Part shown: piece after piece, positions 33,848-44,972 of the stretch
Layout: every line of letters begins with the position of its first letter
How positions within the stretch are numbered: position 1 is the first letter of the stretch
Source of the DNA: Pseudoscleropodium purum
Lineage: Eukaryota; Streptophyta; Bryopsida; Hypnales; Brachytheciaceae
Assembly (NCBI GenBank): GCA_963969395.1
Contig: OZ017799.1
Coordinates: 15,750,501 to 15,814,500, forward strand
Direction of reading: 5' to 3'
DNA: 64,000 bases
Notes under the pieces: model-generated
Databases searched by the model: none
Seen by the model: the letters and a program-made list of their open reading frames with translations, nothing else
What the model was told of the DNA's origin: nothing
Program-made: the position numbers and the translations under genes

Positions 33848-35371
33848 ATGTCGAAGGGGAAGAAGAAGGTTGCGAAGCTAAAACATGGAGAGGGACCATC
33901 AAACTTGGAGGTAGCTCGCCAAAGTCCTTCAGAAGAATGCAAAAAATTCATGATCGAACGCATCGTTCAATTTTATGAATGGGAAACAACATTGTCTTTA
34001 AACAATAAGTACATTAGATATCAAGAGGAATGCGTGTTTAAATTCAAGGTAGACATGACACATATGTTGTTGGATGCATTGAATGTGGCGAAGTGGCATG
34101 ACCAAATGGATAAAACGCACTTCACCAAATGTTTGGAGAGCAAGGTTCATGACGCTTTGTGGAATTCCAAAATCATTTTGGTTAAATATGTCAAGGAATA
34201 TCGACCCAATGACGCTCAGTTTGAAGAAGTGATTCTGAAAGCGGACTTATTTAGAGGGCGATGTGCTCCATTCGCCAAAAGGCACAATCGAGTTAGTTCA
34301 GTTGCTTGGTGGAAAAGCAATGATGGAGTTACTGAAGCGGAAAGGACCAAACAGCACCTCATAGCACTTCCAGATATAGCACCCGTAATTCCTGTTGATA
34401 ATAGAACGATAAAAGGTGGATATGCAACGATTCGAAAGGTCCGTATTGAAGGATGTCCAGGAATACTTCTTTATTGGGAGTTTGCGGCAAAAAAATCCAT
34501 TCACCACCAAACTCAACCTGATCTTGCAAAATTAAAACATCAAAACGAATCAATGGCTGTTCGAATTCCACACGCAAGTGTGATACGGTTTGCTGCGGTG
34601 TACGGAACGACGTGTGAAACTTATGCGTATTGGTGGAACGATGGAACTCTTCGACAAATGTTGAATATGGATAAAGACTATCCAAACAACATTCAAATCC
34701 ATTTTATATATACGAATCCAACCAAAGAGGAGGTTGTAAAAGCTCACCGTTTAGGACAATATCGGAAGAAGCGCACAAAGCTTACATAGGCCTTTATGCA
34801 TATAATGTATGCAGTGCATCTTGCTCGACATTTGCACAATGATCTTTCTCCGGACAACATCTTGTTGCATTTTTCAGAGGATGAGTCACGTGTGTACATT
34901 GGAGTTTGCGATTGGGGCATGACTACCTTAGTTTCTCAGCCAATGAAGTCTTTGTACACATTCACATCAGCAGATGAGATGAAATAGACTTTGTAGAGGA
35001 GATGGTGGGTGAATCCACGTATTGCATATTTGCATAAAGTAGGTGCAGATGTGGAAGTCATTCCGATGTATTCACATAAGTTGGAAGAGTATGCCATTCG
35101 AAAAATTGCTCGGCGGATGAATAGAAATAACATGTCAGAAGCGTATTTCATCTTGCTATTTAAAACACCTAGTGCGACACAATTTGCCTTTCACGACTTT
35201 GCAAAAGTGTTTTATGCTTACTTGAAGCGCATTTCTTGGAAGAGTGATGATGAAAATACTAATTTAGCCCATGTGATTACACGATTTTGTAATACATATC
35301 ATTGGCCGATGCCAGATGAACATTTCCGCCATTTATATGAGATTGGTAGTGCAGAAGTAGTAGTTGAATAG
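33848..35371 (+). pseudogene. Gene D: atypical protein kinase of the giant element
   Basis: One frame of 507 codons from ATG 33848 to TAG 35369-35371, broken only by TAG at codons 314, 380 and 383, all explainable as CAG to TAG. The N-terminal 180 residues are unrecognised and begin with a basic KGKKKVAKLK. The kinase domain follows: glycine-rich loop IKGGYATIRKV (188-198), ATP-binding lysine in FAAKK (K215), alpha-C glutamate in HQNES (E234), catalytic loop HNDLSPDN (330-337) with Asn in place of the usual Arg of HRD, and DWG (355-357) in place of DFG. The APE motif is not recognisable. The residues that bind ATP and metal are present, so the ancestor may have been active. Substrate unknown. 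No frameshift is seen. Confidence 0.75.
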
Positions 35372-35699
35372 GTTATATAGGCATTAAAAATTAGTTTAGA
35401 AATATAGTGTTGAAATGAAAAAAATTATATGTGCAATTAGTCAAATGTGCATACTATATGGTGTATGTAAATTTTTGAGTCCACAATGTATGATATTTTA
35501 TATTAAATTCAATACATTTTGCCCATATTGATTATGTTTGTATTTGTGTTGATTTCGATTTTTTAAATAGTATATATATATATATATATATATTTGAAGT
35601 CACAAACTTTTTTAGTTTGCCTTTTGAAAATGAATTGGAATTTTTTCATAGTTTCAAGACTATCATGGACTCATGGTCAAACTTTATAATCTTTCAACT
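35372..35699. other. AT-rich spacer with (TA)n run
   Basis: No gene seen. A (TA)n microsatellite occupies about 35571-35593. Probably 3' untranslated and spacer DNA of gene D. Confidence 0.6.
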
Positions 35700-36680
35700 T
35701 ATAAGAGACATTGTTTTAATTTTTTTTTCCTATGTGGTTGAATCCCTAGAGGACCAACATGTGTTTTGGAGCAATATATAATTTTTGGGCATACGTATGA
35801 CTGTAAATTTGCATATTTTGAGCTGAAATTTTTTAGTAGAATGTGGGGAAGAGGAATATCTTCCATATGCACAAATTTCATGACATTTGAAAATATGAAT
35901 CAAAAGTTACTGCATAGTATGTTGTTTGTTTCTTAACTTGGGCAATTCGGGGCTCCGGGCAGATCTAAAAAAATCAATTTTTCAAGAAATAAAAATTTGA
36001 AATTGGTTCTTGAAATTTATATGTATTCAAAAACCTTAGAATCATTGCATTTCAATAGTTGAGATAAAAGTTATGAGGCTTTTTAGTTTGCGGGCAGTCA
36101 TAGAATCCTTACACCCAAAAAAACTTTGAAGTCCATTATTTTACTGAAATTTCAATATTTTTGAAAAATAATAATAATACTAAATGTATAATGTTTATAA
36201 CAACAATTCACCATTTGGATTGAAATTTTTTAATTCTATAACTAATTTACTAACAATTTAGTATTTTGAATCATTCTCTATTTCTTTCTACTTACTAATT
36301 TTTTCCTATATGTTGTACAACTCCAAATGATTTAAATATATTCATATGTGTAGCGAGCTTGCCTTGAAGAATGTATTGAGAGAAGCACAACCATTTTGGA
36401 CATTTCTTCATAATGATCTAACCTTTTGAAGCGCAGTTGCCCGTTTTTTCGCAGAGTCAAAAAAAAGATTTTTGTCACTTCAAAGTTTAAACGCTAATAT
36501 CTTGCAATCTACATGGTGGAAATTTCTGAAATTTTTCCCACATACTCTCAAATATATTAGTACAAGATCATACGGTCACATCTGTCAAAAAATGATATTT
36601 TTCAAAATTTTGGTACTTGTATAAAAAAATGGCAATTTTGGAGCATTTTTAGAGAGAATAGAATCAAGGACCTTTAGGGT
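35700..36680. repeat. Dispersed AT-rich repeat R, long copy 1
   Basis: It can be followed side by side with 52900-53860: gaaattggttcttgaaattt, aactttgaagtcc, ttcctatatgttgtacaac, tggtggaaatttctgaaa and gtacaagatcatacggtc occur in the same order and spacing. It is non-coding and lies between gene D and the right end of the giant element. Confidence 0.8.
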
Positions 36681-37004
36681 TAAAACTCACAGTTTTTAAA
36701 CTTGAAATAATATGAAATTAAGTGTTCAATGAATGCATTTGAAAATATATTTATTTTAGTTTTTAGTTTCTTAATAGCCTTTTGCATTACAAATTTAGAA
36801 GTTTAAATTTTTTTGATATAAGTATATAACATGTCTACTTTGAGTTAGTAGGGTTACATTTCCCAAAAAATTAATATAACTCATGAAAATGGTTTCTTTT
36901 CCCTTTAATTCTAAGGAAACATTTTTTATTTTTTATTTTATAACAAATCGCGAACCATTGCACTTCATTTAATATTTAATTGTTTAAGGATTAAGGGAAT
37001 AACC

Positions 37005-37158
37005 ACGGGGCAGTTTGGGTAGGGCGGTTGGGGGAAACATGGCCGTCAAAGCGGACGGGGGGATAGGCAGACAGGGCGGTCCCGGCGGACGCTGCGTCCG
37101 TCGGGACCGCGAATGTTTGCGGACACTGCGTCTGCATCCGAACGTCTTGTCAACCCTG
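37005..37158. repeat. Right terminal GC-rich block of the giant element
   Basis: It contains gcggacgctgcgtccg and ends cgtcttgtcaaccctg. It aligns with the end of MITE 1 (14727-15034) and the start of MITE 2 (47155-47453, which lies in reverse). Confidence 0.85.
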
Positions 37159-37166
37159 GTTTTTTC
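37159..37166. repeat. Right 8-bp target-site duplication of the giant hAT element
   Basis: GTTTTTTC, identical to 16598-16605, directly follows the right terminus GTCAACCCTG. Confidence 0.85.
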
Positions 37167-37385
37167 TAATGCAATTTTATCATTGCTTTTTTATTCTATA
37201 TTGATGTATGTGCTTCATTTTCAACACCATCACTTTTGTTTGGGACAATGCTTGTGAATTTAGATTGTTCTTTGCATGTTTTTCTTTGCAACTTGCTCCC
37301 TTGATAATCTGAGACATGGATGGTGCCATCATGCAAATCAAACAACATGAAAACTATGAAACTATGATCTATAAGTATCATCAAT

Positions 37386-37479
37386 CACTACTAGAAAATT
37401 CAATTTTTCTATTGTTTTGGTAGCATTGAATCAGATCAGCATGACCAAAACAACAAAAAAATTGTATTTTCTACTAGTG
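37386..37479. mobile_element. CACTA-type hairpin MITE (94 bp)
   Basis: The left end cactactagaaaattcaa is inversely repeated at the right end (ttgtattttctactagtg). The 3-bp duplication AAT flanks it (37383-37385 and 37480-37482). CACTA ends with 3-bp duplications identify the CACTA/EnSpm superfamily. Confidence 0.8.
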
Positions 37480-37552
37480 AATGAAAACTATCAAGCAAAT
37501 TAAACAAGCTAACAAGGAAAATTAGATGAGAAAAGAGGCCCTACATTAACAT

Positions 37553-39669
37553 ATACTACATTATAGATGTGTTTCCCTCCACTACAATGAGCCCACACAC
37601 ATGCTGACATTCTTGGCGGGTGCCGGCGGTGCCTAGCGGGTTCCACCAAGTGGGGTGGCGGAACTCGACCTGGCAAAAATTTGACCCGCCAACACTAGCG
37701 CCAACCGTGCCACCTCCATAGGAGGGGCCCAAACAATTTCTTTTTGTAAAAGTTATCTTTTCCTTATTTTTTATCTGTGGCTCTTTCCAGGCAGCTCCAA
37801 CTTCGTCTCTCTCCCAAGGCGTTCCTCCCGAGGGTAGTATAGCATAAGGCATGGTTTTCATATTTTTGAGTGTACTTGCTTGTGTATGCTTGTGTTTAAT
37901 CTTGCTGAGGGTAATCTTATTTCAAATCATATTCATGTGTTTGTCATTTGTTTAATTTATGCAATTTGTTTGGTTGTTTATGTTGTTTTTGTTATGTGAT
38001 TTTTAAGTAGACTTTGAGCATAAATTAGTCATCTTTCATTGTTTGGGTTCTTTGCTCTTTTATGTACTTGGAGCATAAACAAAATATTTTTTCACACTAC
38101 CATATTGCATTCTAAACGACCCGAAATCTTTCAAACAATTTCTAATAAACTATTGAGGAAATAGAAGAAGGATGTGGTTCACCATTTCTACAAAGTTTTA
38201 GATAGTGTCAAGTACTCTTTGAAAAAAAAAATGAAAGAGGTACAATCTCTTTGCAACAATCACCTTAAACTCACAACAAGAACATTAACTCCTAAATGCC
38301 CAAAGCCTGTTTTGAGCCTCTAGAAATTTGCTCTAAATTGAACAAAAAGTCAACATTTTGATAAGTTGTATCAACTTTTTTGAATTGTAACTGTACAAAT
38401 TCAAACTAGACATGTTAGAGATCACATAGGAAGAGAAAACAAAACAATATTACTTATAAGTTGGAAGATTATAACATTTGACCATGAGGGTGTTAAAACT
38501 ATGAAAAATTTTCAATTCACTTTTCACAAGTCAAACCTAAGAAGTTGGTGACCAAAAAACTATGAGGTTTAAAGGCCTAACATGAATAATCCCAATCAAT
38601 TTATGGCTTCTCAAAATCTACTCTACAATTTTTTTAAATGAGTTTTGAATGTGATTTTTTCTTCAAGTCCTAGCGTATTTGAGGCTCATTTACAAGAACT
38701 CTTAACACTACAGGAAGTCAAGATTGCAATGGGTATCCTTGCACAAAACCTTGAATAGAAAAATCACTATCATTTATTTTCAAGATCAGATTTTTGATAC
38801 TAAAACTAGACTTCAAGAAGAATCTTTCAAAAATATATATTACTATAAATAGAAATTTATTTAGGTTTTATTTAACTTCAAAGTTTTGCAAAAACCAGAT
38901 TTTGGTGCTTCAAGCATTCAAGGGTTAAGAATGTTCAACAGAAGCTAAACCCTAGGAGAAGAAAGAACAAAATCGAGGGAAGAAAAAGATGGAGCTCTCA
39001 ACTCTAGCGGACCTTGGTGGGCTAGGACGTGGCAGAAGCTACATTTGCGCAGCAACTATGCCACACTCCGCACAGCCCAATCCCCCCTAAATTGCAGCCA
39101 GTGGCGCCCTACCATGTGGCTAAGCGGGTGGCGAGTAGCAAGTGGCAGGGCGGATGGCCAACATCTGTGCTAGCTCAATGAGCCCATACACATGGCTGTA
39201 TAACGCCATGGGTGCCGACGTTTTTGGACGGACTTGAGTCCTCACATGGTGGAACGGCCCCTAGCGGGTTAGAGCCCCACCACCACCACTAGCGCGATAC
39301 TCCACCCTATTTTGCCTGCAGTGGTGAGGCAAGGGGCAAATTTTTTTTCTTTTGAAGACGTTGTAGTTTCAAGGAAGTTGCCACTTTGTCTTCCCCAACT
39401 CATCTTCTCACGCTCCAGCACTCCAATGCTCCTATGCTTGTGAGTGTTTTTTTTTTCTTGACTACCGTACAAGTTTTGTGTGTTCAAGAATTTTGTTTAG
39501 GGGGTAATTTAGGGGGATTAAGGGTTTCAAGCAAAAGTTGGGGTTGAGGTCAAGAATAGAAGAAGAAGGTTTAGGGACGTCTTTCCTCATGAATGGTCCC
39601 CAAAATTTGCATACTACATCTTCTTCTCAACCTTCTCTCGTTTCCTCTATTCTTGCAAGTCTTCCACCA
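37553..39669. repeat. Intergenic DNA with GC-rich diverged direct repeats
   Basis: The block 37588-37740 (aatgagcccacacacatg, ggcgggtgccggcgg, ctagcgggtt) and the block 39170-39320 (aatgagcccatacacatgg, gggtgccgacg, ctagcgggtt) are related direct repeats about 1.6 kb apart. A similar GC-rich segment lies at 46580-46750. I find no coding region; the rest is AT-rich. Their positions around the PIF/Harbinger genes suggest element ends, but no clear terminal repeat is visible. Confidence 0.5.
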
Positions 39670-39900
39670 TAGGCAATACAAGAGCGCCATTGGAGTAACG
39701 TCACAGTGAAGTTCTTACTTTCACAATGCAAGGAGCATGTAGAGGCTCACAACACAATCACAATGCGACAACATCAATGGGTGAGAATCCACAAGCTCCT
39801 TGTTATACAGTTTCCTCAAGAATCTGGAAGGAAGGTCAAGTCGTTGTCTGACAAGTGGGAGAAGCTACGGAGTACATACAATAAGATGAAGAAGTTGTGA
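39670..39900 (+). pseudogene. PIF/Harbinger ORF1 (Myb/SANT-like) N-terminal piece
   Basis: The frame reads HWSNVTVKFLLSQCKEHVEA ... KVKSLSDKWEKLRSTYNKMKKL before a TGA at 39898-39900. The pattern of spaced Trp and charged residues fits the Myb/SANT-like (trihelix) domain of the DNA-binding ORF1 protein carried by PIF/Harbinger elements. Its continuation appears after 42300, beyond an insertion. A matching transposase lies at 44973-46211 on the opposite strand. Confidence 0.65.
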
Positions 39901-40479
39901 AATCAGACGGGTGGCGGTGGCGGGTAGAGAGGAGTGCGCTTTAGGAACACACGGGGTGTTTGGCTGCAACTGTTGGTTGTATACTTGGTGTCTTCTTCAA
40001 TCTTTAGTCTTCAGTCTTCAAACGGTGCCCGTTGGCCTATCCTGTGTAGGCTCTAGATAGGTATAAGGGTCAAGGAAGGGATAAGAAACCACGGGATACG
40101 GGACGGGTAAAACGGGACAGTAGACACGAGCTACCGTCCGAATGATGGGATCCTAAACTTCAAATTCACGGTCTGCTGGCCAAAACTTCAGACCGTGAGA
40201 ACAAGCAAGTCTCGACCATGTGGGCCATTAACCCCACTTCGTCACCACGACAATAAATGGGGTTGAGTCTTGGTTTTACCCAGACCGCCCGTAACTAGGG
40301 TTACAAAGCAAAAGGAAATAAAAGACAACGAGCCTCCAAATCAGGCTAGGAATAACAAAGCCACATCCCACACATACATATAAAAAAAACCCAAAACATT
40401 CCTCTTCAAGTCTTCAATCTTCAAGTCTTCAATCTTCAAGTCTTCATGTTTTAAAAAAAACAATGAGAAATCTTCAAAG

Positions 40480-41400
40480 CCGTACCCTAAAGTAGCTGCG
40501 ACCTTTTATCTAGTGCCACAGATGGCTCACAACTCCAAATGCTAAGTGCAATAGCATTTTGGAAAGCTAACCCAGTAACCTAACACCTCTCCAAATTTCA
40601 CTTTATTCTAAACTACTGTCCAAAAGTTATAGGCAAACAAAGTGGCGGCTCTTCTCCTCCTCGCCAAGCAATCTCTGCCTCTTCAAACTTCTTATAACTT
40701 TTGACTTACAAACCCTGAACACAAGTGTGATATCAATTTGGAAAGCTAACACATCCGGCTACAACATGTGAAAATTTCACTAAGAACTAAAACTCTGTCC
40801 ATAAGTTACAGCCCAACAAAGTCTCGGTCTCCTATTTTGAAAACCCACTCAACCTCTAAACTTCTACACTCTATAATTTCTTCAATAAAACTCCAAATAG
40901 CTCGTGTGATAGCTATTTAAAGAGATAAATAAACAAACTAACACTCATAAAATTTTCAAAAGAAATCCTTATACTGAACAAAGGGTATGGCCCTCCAAAG
41001 TTTCGGCCTTGCTCTTCACAAGTGGCAGCCAACCTCCAAGTCATCACACCTCCATAACTTCTTCCTCTAAACTCCAAATCTTAAGTTTAATCACTCTTTG
41101 GAAAGCTAAGATTAAGATGAACACACTTCCAAAGTCCTTCTTGCAACTTGATGGACTGAACGTTAGCTATGGCTTGACAAAGTCTCAGCCTTTTCTTCAT
41201 AAAAGGCACTAAAACTCCTCAAATTCAAACGCTCATAACTTTTTCATCCTAATTCCAAATCAAACTTGCAAACTCATTTTGGAAAGGCAATTTCATAAAG
41301 AACAATCTCACCAAATTTAATTATCAAAATCCTCATACAATGGGAGATATCACTCCTCGAAGTCTCGGATTTTCTTCCACACTCAAGTTTCTCTATTCCT
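40480..41400. repeat. Diverged tandem array with 180-bp period
   Basis: The core ttggaaagctaa starts at about 40561, 40740, 41100 and 41281, with a degenerate copy near 40919, a spacing of 179-181 bp. Before each core stand cataacttcttcctctaaac and ctccaaat-like words; after each comes caaagtctcgg. Five units are traceable. Confidence 0.75.
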
Positions 41401-41692
41401 TCCTACACACACTAACTAAGCATCTTTTTCCTCTTCTCCTCCCTATCTCAAGTGAGGGGTGGGGGCACATCAGCCCATGCCCCTACCAAGACCCCACCTA
41501 AGATGCTAAACTAAATCCCCATTCACACTCTCCCTTTATTCTAAAACCCAAACTAACTTTTAAACACTAACTTCTCATTAAATGTTTAAAATCACACACT
41601 GTGATTTTAATAAAATACTCAAAGTATAAAATTAGTAACTAATATTTAATAAATGCTTACTAGAGATAAAAAACTAGAGTTCAATCACAGCT

Positions 41693-42151
41693 TCATTTCA
41701 TCTGTAGAAAGTCGAGAATGCGTTTGATGGTGGCAGCAACGTAATTTGTACGCTCGGACTTCATCAATGGGTTGACTGGACCTTCCAACCAACGTTGGTG
41801 GCCACGACTACCCTCCACCGGCAGAGCCATACAATAATAATGATCGATGTTTTTGCCCTCATAACTCGCTTCAAAAGTCACTTCCCGAGTGTCTGGCTCA
41901 ACACACCCAACTTGGAGCAAGATTACCAAAACACGAGCATTGGTATCAAGATTACTGTGCCATCGCCGCTCCACGCGAGGTTGCTTCGGCGATCTAGAAG
42001 GCCCAGCTTCATCTCGAGGATGCCTAAGTGGCAATGCAAGATCCCGTTCCAAAAGGGGTTGATCTGGTAGTTGTGACAATGAAAACTCGAATTCAGCCTC
42101 TGGTTGAAGCTCTTCATCTTGAGACTCAAAAAAAACCCTCCAGTTCGACAT
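41693..42151 (-). CDS. Hypothetical 152-residue protein in the ORF1 insertion
   Basis: An open frame from ATG 42151 (MSNWRVFFESQDEELQ) to a stop at 41693-41695. It is acidic at the N-terminus with a Pro/Arg-rich centre (PLRHPRDEAGPSRSPKQPRV) and a globular-looking end (VLVILLQVGCVEPDTREVTF). A TATTTAA sequence lies about 65 bp upstream on the minus strand. The family is not recognised. Codon use is more balanced than in the AT-rich flanks, which favours a real gene. Confidence 0.4.
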   Translation of the reverse strand: MSNWRVFFESQDEELQPEAEFEFSLSQLPDQPLLERDLALPLRHPRDEAGPSRSPKQPRVERRWHSNLDTNARVLVILLQVGCVEPDTREVTFEASYEGKNIDHYYCMALPVEGSRGHQRWLEGPVNPLMKSERTNYVAATIKRILDFLQMK

Positions 42152-42309
42152 TCTAACTCTAAAGTAGAAAACAAAGTCCACTACTCGAATGTATTGAAGC
42201 TCTAAGGCAAACTACCCTCTTAAATAGATGTCAGAGCAGCGTCACCTTGAAGCTACTCAATATAATATATTATAATATGTTTTTACCTAATATACAAATC
42301 TACAACAGA

Positions 42310-42859
42310 ACAACGGTGTACGGGACGATGGTACTAAATTTATTTGGTACGATGCCATTGACGAAATCCTCAATTCACAACGAAGGCCACCAGTATACTA
42401 GGCGAGATGGACCAAGGTATGCCGGTGCTAGGGACAGGTATATCTACCGCACCTATTGATTTAACGGAGGAGCATGACGGGGACGGTCATCATTCTCTAT
42501 TACAATCACCTCCATGGTCAACTCCACCTTCATCCACTAGCATTGGCCAAGAAAGTAGTCAAAGCAATTCTCGAACTCGTGGTGCTAATTTAATTGGATG
42601 TTGCAACAAAGATACTTCTTCTAAACCTATAGTGAAGAGGGCTAGGATGGATAATAGCTTGATGGAAACGTTGGACAGGTTTGTGGATTCTACTGCTCAA
42701 ATTGGGAAACTTAGAATTGAAGCATCCCTCACCATGTACAAGGAGAATTTGATTGATCACCAAGAAAATAGAAAATTGGAACTTGAATTGTTCCAATTGC
42801 AGCAAGCTACCAATGAGCGCCTAGCATCTCTCTTTGTAGATGTTGTGAAAAAGAATTAA
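42310..42859 (+). pseudogene. PIF/Harbinger ORF1 C-terminal piece
   Basis: The stretch begins with DDGTKFIWYDAIDEIL, a Myb/SANT-like helix. A frame change then leads to an open frame 42407-42859 (IDLTEEHDGDGHHSLLQSPP ... KLELELFQLQQATNERLASL) with a basic KPIVKRARMD and a C-terminal amphipathic helix. This is the layout of ORF1 proteins of PIF/Harbinger transposons, which bring the transposase to DNA. Confidence 0.65.
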
Positions 42860-44972
42860 GAATAGCTTTCATCTTTGGGTAGTTTGTTAGTCAAGCCCCT
42901 ACTTGAATGTTATTTATTTATGATACTATGCAAGTGAACCTTTTTGTGCTTAGCATTCCATACTTAGTGCTCATTTTCCTTACAACGTGCTTTGGGTTCA
43001 CGTGAAGTCGTGAACTACTTCTATGAATGGAAATGCTTGTGATTCTATGTGTCACCTTTTTCTTCTTCATTTACTACCTTGCAGCACTTCAAGTACAGCA
43101 TTCCTATTTCAAGTTGGTCATTTTAGGGTTTGAAAGAGCCTTTTGGAATTGTGCAACATTCAATTCCTCAAGCGACCTTTGCTAACTTAGTTGGCTTCAA
43201 GAAGGTAGTGATTTCCGTATATAAGTTGGTACTCCATTCAATTAGTGAAGAAAACAGTATTTTTATGTGTGCCAAATCCTTTCATATTTGACATTTAAAC
43301 CTCCAAGAAATTAGTTTCACACATAATACAAAAGAATCCAGTGTTTTCATCAAGAAACTCAGAATATGAATGATTTTTTTTGTTATCTTCATTAGCTCAT
43401 TTACTCTTCAGATTTTTTATGAACTAATCATAGCCTTGAAATTGTTTACTAGTAGCTCCAATTTATTTTTGAGCAATGTTTTTAAGTTTTTATTTTGTAA
43501 TGGATACCTCATACTCAAAAGAATTGGCTGTATCCATATGATTAGCAATTGTGCTGTTAGGCTTCAAAAATTTTGATCCTTTCTTTAGTTTACAATTTCT
43601 GTGCACATACAAGGTTCTTCCAAAAAACTTTATAAGTGTTGTTCAATCAAATGCTCAAGTCTGGCTTTCCCTGGACATATGAAGTGCCCATTGGATGTAT
43701 GTGTGTTATAAGAAACCCAAATTAGAGAGTGTAATCACTATGCCCATACAATTTTGAATTGTGATCTAATTACCACTTATATTTCAAGGTAATTGAAGTA
43801 TATCAACACGTGAATTATGATTGGAAATTTTTATTTGCATTTACAGTGATTGCATGATTCAATTTATAATGAATGCATCATCCAAATTTGTAATGAATAC
43901 ATGTTTTTAATTATTTTAGAACATTTACAATCTTGCTTAAGGTAATTCCTAATATTTCTTGATAATTTTCATTTCAAATGTTAATATATAATCTGAATTT
44001 CTAATCTAAATTTCTAATCTTTAATTCATAATTTTAATTTAATATTTTAATTAACTATTTGAATTCAAAATGTAAAGTTCAAATTCAAATTTATGAATCT
44101 AATGAATACGAAAGACCAAATTTAATTCATAAATCCATGATGATACATTGGCCTAATCAATGTACGAAAACATATTGAATTTTCCAAATGAAATTTTTAA
44201 ATTCTATGTGCTCAATGTACTACCATGTCTTGATGGATTGATTTGTTTTTCTATGTTGTCATACTTGAATTGTATATGTCAACTAGTATTCTAGTCTTAA
44301 TAATTACATTTGCAACTATATTATGATAATTGACAAATTCTATAAAAAATTCATCAATTTATAATACATTTTTTTTAAAGAATATTCACAATTGCTCTTC
44401 AAAGTTTTCCTTATCATTGAAAGGTTTTCAACAAAATTTTCATTATTCCTTGAAATGGACATTGAAAGGTTAATTGCAAGGACCTCAATACTGAAAGCAC
44501 CTATGGAGCAAGGAATGAAGATACTTCCAAGAATGTTATAATTTCATTCATTTAAAAAATAAAATAAAACCTTCCTATACCAATTTTAAGGTGCATATAT
44601 TTATCAAAGCATAAGGTTACTTCTCATGCAGTTTTTACAAACTAGTAATTATAATGGAAAAGGTATTTAACCTATCCATTAATTACAAATAAAATATCTA
44701 GTAATCATATAGTATTTAACTTTTAACTTTTTCTTACCTTCAAATATTCTTAAAAGTAACATATCAATGATAAGTAATGAAATTAATTTATAATATATTA
44801 TCAAAATCACAAAATACAAGCAATTAGAACATCATGTCCACATTTAGTGCTTGAGATACTACTTACACACATATCTTCATAGAATATAAAAAAATTAATT
44901 ATATGGTCACACTATAGATACATAGGCATATCTTATAGTATATAGAAATTGAACATGTAGCACATATGCATT
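42860..44972. other. AT-rich DNA with no recognised gene
   Basis: No supported reading frame on either strand. It lies between the two convergent PIF/Harbinger genes and is presumably element-internal or inserted non-coding sequence. Confidence 0.55.

Larger units (their letters stand above)
16606..37158. mobile_element. Giant (20.6 kb) gene-carrying hAT-type DNA transposon
   Basis: The two ends are inverted copies of CAGGGTTGAC, flanked by the same 8-mer GTTTTTTC. The end sequences belong to the family of the two MITEs at 14727 and 47155, both of which have their own perfect 8-bp duplications. Inside lie a decayed hAT transposase and three cargo genes, each preceded by a GC-rich CGGACG block, plus a nested LTR-like insertion (26496-29763). 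Without that insertion and its duplication the element would be about 17.3 kb, far larger than typical hAT elements (usually a few kb). Every gene is damaged, so this copy is probably no longer autonomous. That it is one element rests on the matching 8-mers, end orientation and shared internal motifs. Confidence 0.85.
39945..42310. mobile_element. About 2.4-kb insertion of unknown type splitting ORF1
   Basis: ORF1 homology stops near 39945 and resumes near 42310. The 5-mer acggg occurs at both break points and may be a target duplication, but the ends do not define a superfamily. Inside lie a repeated ttcaagtcttcaatc motif (40405-40447), a 180-bp tandem array and a small minus-strand ORF. Confidence 0.45.

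Noticed and set aside
30880..35371. A variant genetic code in which TAG and TGA are read as amino acids
   Set aside because: SAHH ends in TGA at the expected C-terminus, the intact insertion ORF ends in TAG, and cytosine deamination explains nearly all of the internal stops.
40400..40450. A CRISPR array
   Set aside because: The ttcaagtcttcaatc motif repeats without spacers, and the window is a plant nuclear genome; it is a simple repeat.
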